Assembly (NCBI GenBank): GCA_021202575.1
Contig: JAJQCU010000321.1
Location: 1 to 8,738, forward strand
From: Lachnospiraceae bacterium
GTDB taxonomy: Bacteria > Bacillota > Clostridia > Lachnospirales > Lachnospiraceae
Length of the DNA: 8,738 nt
Direction of reading: 5' to 3'
The notes under the pieces are model-generated. The model did no database searches and was not told the DNA's origin. It saw only the letters and a list, made by a program, of their open reading frames with translations. This document shows positions 6,272-8,738 of the stretch, piece by piece. The position numbers and the translations under genes are program-made. Numbering within the stretch: position 1 is the stretch's first letter; each line of letters opens with the position of its first letter.

Positions 6272-7204
6272 ATGGAAATGAAAAAAGTGACATTGATCGG
6301 TTTGGGAGCCATGGGCTCCTTCTTTGCGCCCCGCCTAGCGGCTGGACTTGCGCCGGGAGCCTTCCGCGTGCTGGCGGAGGGAGAGCGGAAGGAAAGGCTT
6401 GAAGGGCAGGGGGTAACCCTGAACGGCGTGAATTATAAATTCCCGGTGATTGAGCCCGCGCTTACAGGGGATCCGGCGGATCTGGTAATTATGGCGGTGA
6501 AGGATATGGGGCTGGACCAGGCCATCACGGATATCCGCAATCAGGTAGGATCCGGGACGCAGATTCTCTGTGTCATGAACGGGATTGAGAGCGAGGAGCG
6601 GGTAGCGGCAGCCTACGGCTGGGAGCATGTGCTCTATTCTTATATGAGAATTTCCATCGTTATGGACCAGGGAATCGCAAACTTTAATCCGGATGGGGGC
6701 TACATCCACTTCGGGGAAAAGGAAAACGCGACGCTCTCCCCCCGTGTCATAGCTGTGAAGGAGGTCTTTGAACTCTGCGGCATTCCCTACAAGATCGACG
6801 CCGACATGCTGCGCGGACTGTGGTTCAAATTTATGTGCAACGTGGGGGAAAATATGACCTGCGCCCTGCTGGGGATTCCCTTCGGCGTTTTCCGCACAAA
6901 CGAGGACGCCAATTTTATTCGCCGGGCCGCCATGAGAGAGGTCGCCGCGATTGCGCAGAAGAAAGGCATCGACATCGGCGAGCCGGAGATTGAGAGGCAG
7001 GAAAAGACGATTGTGAGGCTTCCATTTGAGAATAAGCCCTCCACACTTCAGAATCTGGAGCGGGGGCGCAAAACGGAGGTAGAAATGTTCTCCGGGACAG
7101 TGATCCGTCTGGGAGAGGAGCTCGGCGTGGAGACTCCCGTCAACCGCGTCCTGTATCACGGAATCAGGGTGAAGGAAGCGGAGAATGCAAGACGGCGCAG
7201 CTAA
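6272..7204 (+). CDS. Ketopantoate reductase (PanE/ApbA) family protein, probable 2-dehydropantoate 2-reductase
   Basis: A 310-residue NADPH-dependent reductase of normal family length. The N-terminal Rossmann motif is GLGAMGS (G10, G12, G15). AVKDMGLDQA and MNGIESEE follow at the expected spacing, then the C-terminal helical domain with catalytic-type WFKFMCN (Lys186, Asn190) and the substrate-side KPSTLQNLERGRKTEVE (Glu269). By family it reduces ketopantoate to pantoate for CoA synthesis. No panB, panC or panD lies nearby, and paralogues acting on other 2-oxo acids are common, so the symbol panE is withheld. The ATG at 6272 is 13 bases after GAGAGG (6253-6258), rather far; ATG 6278 (third residue) is even further. 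The stop overlaps the left arm of the 7203-7256 palindrome. The upstream spacer (6070-6271) contains TTGACA without a fitting -10; no promoter is called there. Confidence 0.87.
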   Translation: MEMKKVTLIGLGAMGSFFAPRLAAGLAPGAFRVLAEGERKERLEGQGVTLNGVNYKFPVIEPALTGDPADLVIMAVKDMGLDQAITDIRNQVGSGTQILCVMNGIESEERVAAAYGWEHVLYSYMRISIVMDQGIANFNPDGGYIHFGEKENATLSPRVIAVKEVFELCGIPYKIDADMLRGLWFKFMCNVGENMTCALLGIPFGVFRTNEDANFIRRAAMREVAAIAQKKGIDIGEPEIERQEKTIVRLPFENKPSTLQNLERGRKTEVEMFSGTVIRLGEELGVETPVNRVLYHGIRVKEAENARRRS

Positions 7205-7256
7205 ATCATATTGTCCGGAGGAACCCCGCGAGTCGGCAGTTCCTCCGCAATGATTT
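7203..7256. repeat. Imperfect palindrome at the reductase stop codon
   Basis: CGGAGGAAC (7216-7224) pairs perfectly with GTTCCTCCG (7239-7247) around a 14-base loop. AAATCAT (7203-7209) pairs with ATGATTT (7250-7256) outside, across a small bulge. No T-tract directly follows (a T5 run is at 7270-7274), so it is at best a weak terminator for the reductase gene; it could also be a junction scar or the end of a mobile element. Confidence 0.55.
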
Positions 7257-7459
7257 CCCGTAACACCTCTTTTTGACCGGCTCGGCTCCATATCTTCTTT
7301 ATTGATGATTATAACAGGGATTCAAAGTGAATACAACCGGAAAAAATCCAATTTCAGAAGATCTGGTGAAGCAATATCACTTCATGTGAGCCTCCTTTCC
7401 CTCTCCATTGATGATTATGAACGCGGGGTGTTATTGCCTTTAAAATTCGGTTGAGAGTA
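7257..7459. other. Non-coding junction with a 12-bp direct repeat
   Basis: No supported gene. ATTGATGATTAT occurs at 7301-7312 and again at 7407-7418, 106 bases apart, each followed by a similar AAC/GAAC. A 49-codon frame from ATG 7305 exists but has no ribosome binding site. This stretch separates the housekeeping-type genes from the accessory Fic region. Confidence 0.4.
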
Positions 7460-7488
7460 GTTACAACTGACGGAATCTGTGATACAAT
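7460..7488 (+). promoter_or_regulatory. Promoter of the small ORF / fic unit
   Basis: GTTACA (7460-7465), a 17-base spacer and TACAAT (7483-7488) with TGA directly before it (extended -10). An 8-bp inverted repeat, ACTGACGG (7466-7473) and CCGTCAGT (7507-7514), brackets the -10 and likely start point, which could be an operator. Confidence 0.5.
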
Positions 7489-7527
7489 GGATGTACCGCA
7501 GATGAGCCGTCAGTCTGAAGGGAGCGT

Positions 7528-7761
7528 CTGAATTATGGCAGACAGACTGGCGAGTTTGCGCCTTTCATCAATAGATACCGCAAAATCAAGGTGGGGATTA
7601 CGGGACCTGGTGCGGTGTATGAGATTAACTGCGGCTATTGCGGAAAACCCATCACAACCAGCAAGCCTGCTCAGAAATACCGTTGCTTCGCCCGCCGCCA
7701 GAAGGCCAATCGACGGGCAGCAAAGGAAACAGCTGAAAATGGCACAAAGGAGCGGATCTGA
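7528..7761 (+). CDS. Small Zn-ribbon-like frame upstream of fic (start codon missing or CTG)
   Basis: An open frame of 77 codons, from the TGA at 7516-7518 to the TGA at 7759-7761, with protein-like composition. It reads LNYGRQTGEFAPFINRYRK, then INCGYCGKPI, KYRC, and a basic tail ending TKERI. CxxC plus a later Cys and many Arg/Lys suggest a small zinc-ribbon or nucleic-acid-binding protein, but no family is recognised. No ATG, GTG or TTG opens the frame before GTG 7591. The CTG at 7528 follows AAGGGAG very closely and could be a damaged ATG. An ATG at 7535, better spaced from that site, lies in another frame whose product looks meaningless. The stop lies directly before the Fic frame, in phase with it. 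It may be an old partner gene of fic from a mobile element, now decaying; this is inferred. Confidence 0.4.
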   Translation: MNYGRQTGEFAPFINRYRKIKVGITGPGAVYEINCGYCGKPITTSKPAQKYRCFARRQKANRRAAKETAENGTKERI

Positions 7762-7765
7762 TATG
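7747..7765 (+). promoter_or_regulatory. Strong ribosome binding site and ATG out of frame with fic
   Basis: AAGGAG (7747-7752) is 10 bases before ATG 7763-7765, the natural place for the fic start. That ATG, however, reads MRKRLLPSGNGKK and stops at 7802-7804, while the Fic frame is one base behind it. The stop directly follows an A7 run (7795-7801) arranged A AAA AAA in this frame, which a -1 slip would turn into the Fic frame. Confidence 0.5.
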
Positions 7766-8526
7766 AGGAAAAGGCTGTTGCCATCTGGCAACGGAAAAAA
7801 ATAAGCACGGATGCGGAGCTGGCTGAGGCTTTAAACGGACACAGCATCGCCTTTGCGTACAACTCCGGGAAAATCGAAAATGAACAGATTACCTATCACG
7901 ACACAAGGGAAATCTTTGAGCGTGACGGCGTGACCGCTTACACTGGAGATTTAAGGACGCTGTTTGAGATCCGGAACGCAAAAGAGGCCAATGAGTTTTT
8001 CCTCGTGTCATTCAATAAGAGATCGCCTTTAGACGAATCGTTTATCAGGGAGACGCAGCGGCTGTTGACGCAAAACACCTATGATACCAGGCGGTATCAG
8101 TTGGAAGAGCGTCCTGGCGAATACAAGCGCCATGACTATGTGACAGGCAGGGAGGAAATTGGTGCCTCGCCCGAAGATGCTCCGATTGAAGTTGCAGAAC
8201 TGCTGGAGGAGCTACGGGAAGTTGACAATAAAAATGCATTGACCGCAGCGGCTTATTTCCATGCAAAGTTTGAGAACATCCACCCATTTGCAGATGGAAA
8301 CGGCAGGACAGGCAGACTTGCCATGAATTATTTCCTTGTGCTGCACGACCATCCTCCGATCATTATCCATGAGGAGGACAGGAAAGCATATTATTCAGCG
8401 CTGGAGGCGTGGGACAGAGAGCAGGAGCTTGCGCCACTTTGTGCTTTCTTGCGGGAACAGACTGCAAAGACATGGGAAAAACAGATCGCAAGAACGGAAA
8501 GGCAAAAGCATCATACAGACCATTAA
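7762..8526 (+). CDS. Fic family protein (AMPylase), start codon absent; possible pseudogene
   Basis: Fic enzymes transfer AMP or related groups to target proteins and often act as toxins. The frame is open from just after the TGA at 7759-7761 and carries YEEKAVAIWQRKK, a SGKIEN motif (7864-7881) fitting the class II autoinhibitory pattern (S/T)xxxE(G/N), and the canonical core HPFADGNGRTGR (8281-8316) with catalytic His. Full-length similarity therefore begins upstream of any ATG, GTG or TTG in frame. The first such codon, GTG 7930, has no ribosome binding site and would give 198 residues lacking the inhibitory helix. A good site serves ATG 7763, but one frame off. A short deletion at the start, a -1 slip at the A7 run, or a non-canonical start are the options; damage is most likely. 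The unit ends at the 8543-8580 terminator. Fic family membership is certain; expression is not. Confidence 0.85.
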   Translation, partial: YEEKAVAIWQRKKISTDAELAEALNGHSIAFAYNSGKIENEQITYHDTREIFERDGVTAYTGDLRTLFEIRNAKEANEFFLVSFNKRSPLDESFIRETQRLLTQNTYDTRRYQLEERPGEYKRHDYVTGREEIGASPEDAPIEVAELLEELREVDNKNALTAAAYFHAKFENIHPFADGNGRTGRLAMNYFLVLHDHPPIIIHEEDRKAYYSALEAWDREQELAPLCAFLREQTAKTWEKQIARTERQKHHTDH

Positions 8527-8542
8527 AACAAAAAAGGCATAG

Positions 8543-8580
8543 GGCGGCTTGTGAGAAAATAACTCATAAGCCGCCTTTTT
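8543..8580 (+). terminator. Intrinsic terminator of the fic unit
   Basis: A 13-bp stem pairs GGCGGCTTGTGAG (8543-8555) with CTCATAAGCCGCC (8563-8575), with one G-T wobble and loop AAAATAA, followed by TTTTT (8576-8580). It starts 16 bases after the fic stop. A-rich bases before it (8524-8535) could give some activity on the other strand too. Confidence 0.93.
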
Positions 8581-8581
8581 A

Positions 8582-8738
8582 GTGCGCCCGGCGGGCGCAC
8601 GTTCTAACCGGTGAAAGTTCAGAATCCGCCTGGCAGTGGGAAGGATACAGCCGAACACCAAGGTTCTTGCCGTGAGGTTTAAGAGGGCTGAAGGAAGGTG
8701 AATGCAACCCCCCGCCCCTGCTGTGCATGCCCTTTTAG
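8582..8738 (+). mobile_element. Group II intron, IIC-like, 5' end (continues past window)
   Basis: The sequence starts with GTGCG, the consensus group II intron 5' end, in a perfect 8-bp hairpin GTGCGCCC-GGC-GGGCGCAC (8582-8600). It continues with AACCGGTGAAAGTTCAG, CCGAACACCAAGG and GGGCTGAAGGAAGGTGAATGC, which look like domain I of bacterial group II introns with reverse transcriptase. The junction lies one base after the T-tract of the fic terminator, the site preferred by group IIC introns. Domains II-VI and the RT/maturase ORF would lie beyond the window, and no coding frame is expected in this part. Recognition is from memory of such introns, not from a structure model. Confidence 0.72.

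Noticed and set aside
6335..7291. Open frame of 318 codons on the minus strand opposite the reductase
   Set aside because: Shadow of the reductase; no ribosome binding site and no family features, while the plus strand shows an intact Rossmann fold.
7535..7804. ATG-started 89-codon frame with a well-spaced GGGAG site
   Set aside because: The product lacks plausible protein features (Ser/Arg/Leu-rich), and the neighbouring frame reads smoothly into CxxC and then Fic N-terminal sequence. Its start may be used in vivo, but it is not a supported gene.
1..8738. CRISPR array, tRNA or rRNA genes
   Set aside because: No regularly spaced repeats and no cloverleaf or rRNA-like segments were seen on either strand.

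Overview
This window looks like chromosomal DNA from a gut-type Firmicute, most likely a Lachnospiraceae / Clostridium cluster XIVa member. That assignment is inferred from AGGAGG-type ribosome binding sites, extended -10 promoters, a DUF1292 protein, an unusual Cys/Gly-rich small protein, and GC-rich coding DNA with AT-rich spacers. No sequence search could be run.

Layout. (1) 1-936: the C-terminal part of a UvrD/PcrA-type helicase, cut by the window start. It converges on a minus-strand DUF1292 gene (990-1307), whose intrinsic terminator lies over the helicase 3' end. (2) 1308-1454: a compact divergent promoter region. (3) 1455-3344: an isoamylase/GlgX-like GH13 protein that keeps the fold landmarks but has lost all three catalytic carboxylates, so it appears to be a pseudoenzyme. 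(4) 3345-4066: an imperfect tandem duplication covering the previous stop codon, then a small cysteine-rich protein (3553-3876), then a promoter and a leader hairpin. (5) 4067-7204: three small-molecule or carbohydrate genes on the same strand. These are a beta-propeller lactonase, a CE12-type SGNH (rhamnogalacturonan) acetylesterase and a ketopantoate-reductase-family dehydrogenase. A MITE-like inverted repeat sits between the first two. (6) 7205-7527: a non-coding junction with an imperfect palindrome, direct repeats and a promoter. (7) 7528-8580: accessory DNA with a small Zn-ribbon-like frame and a Fic-family AMPylase frame, both lacking a normal start codon, closed by a strong terminator. 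(8) 8582-8738: what appears to be the 5' end of a group II (IIC-like) intron, starting one base after the terminator T-tract.

How the genes fit together. The lactonase, esterase and reductase could share a role in handling acidic sugars or pectin-derived material, but each has its own spacer and no pathway can be proved from sequence. The Fic region plus intron looks like a decaying mobile-element remnant at the edge of the housekeeping region. The most notable observations are the GH13 pseudoenzyme, the Fic frame whose autoinhibitory motif lies upstream of its first usable canonical start (with an A7 slippery run nearby), and the intron placed directly behind the fic terminator.
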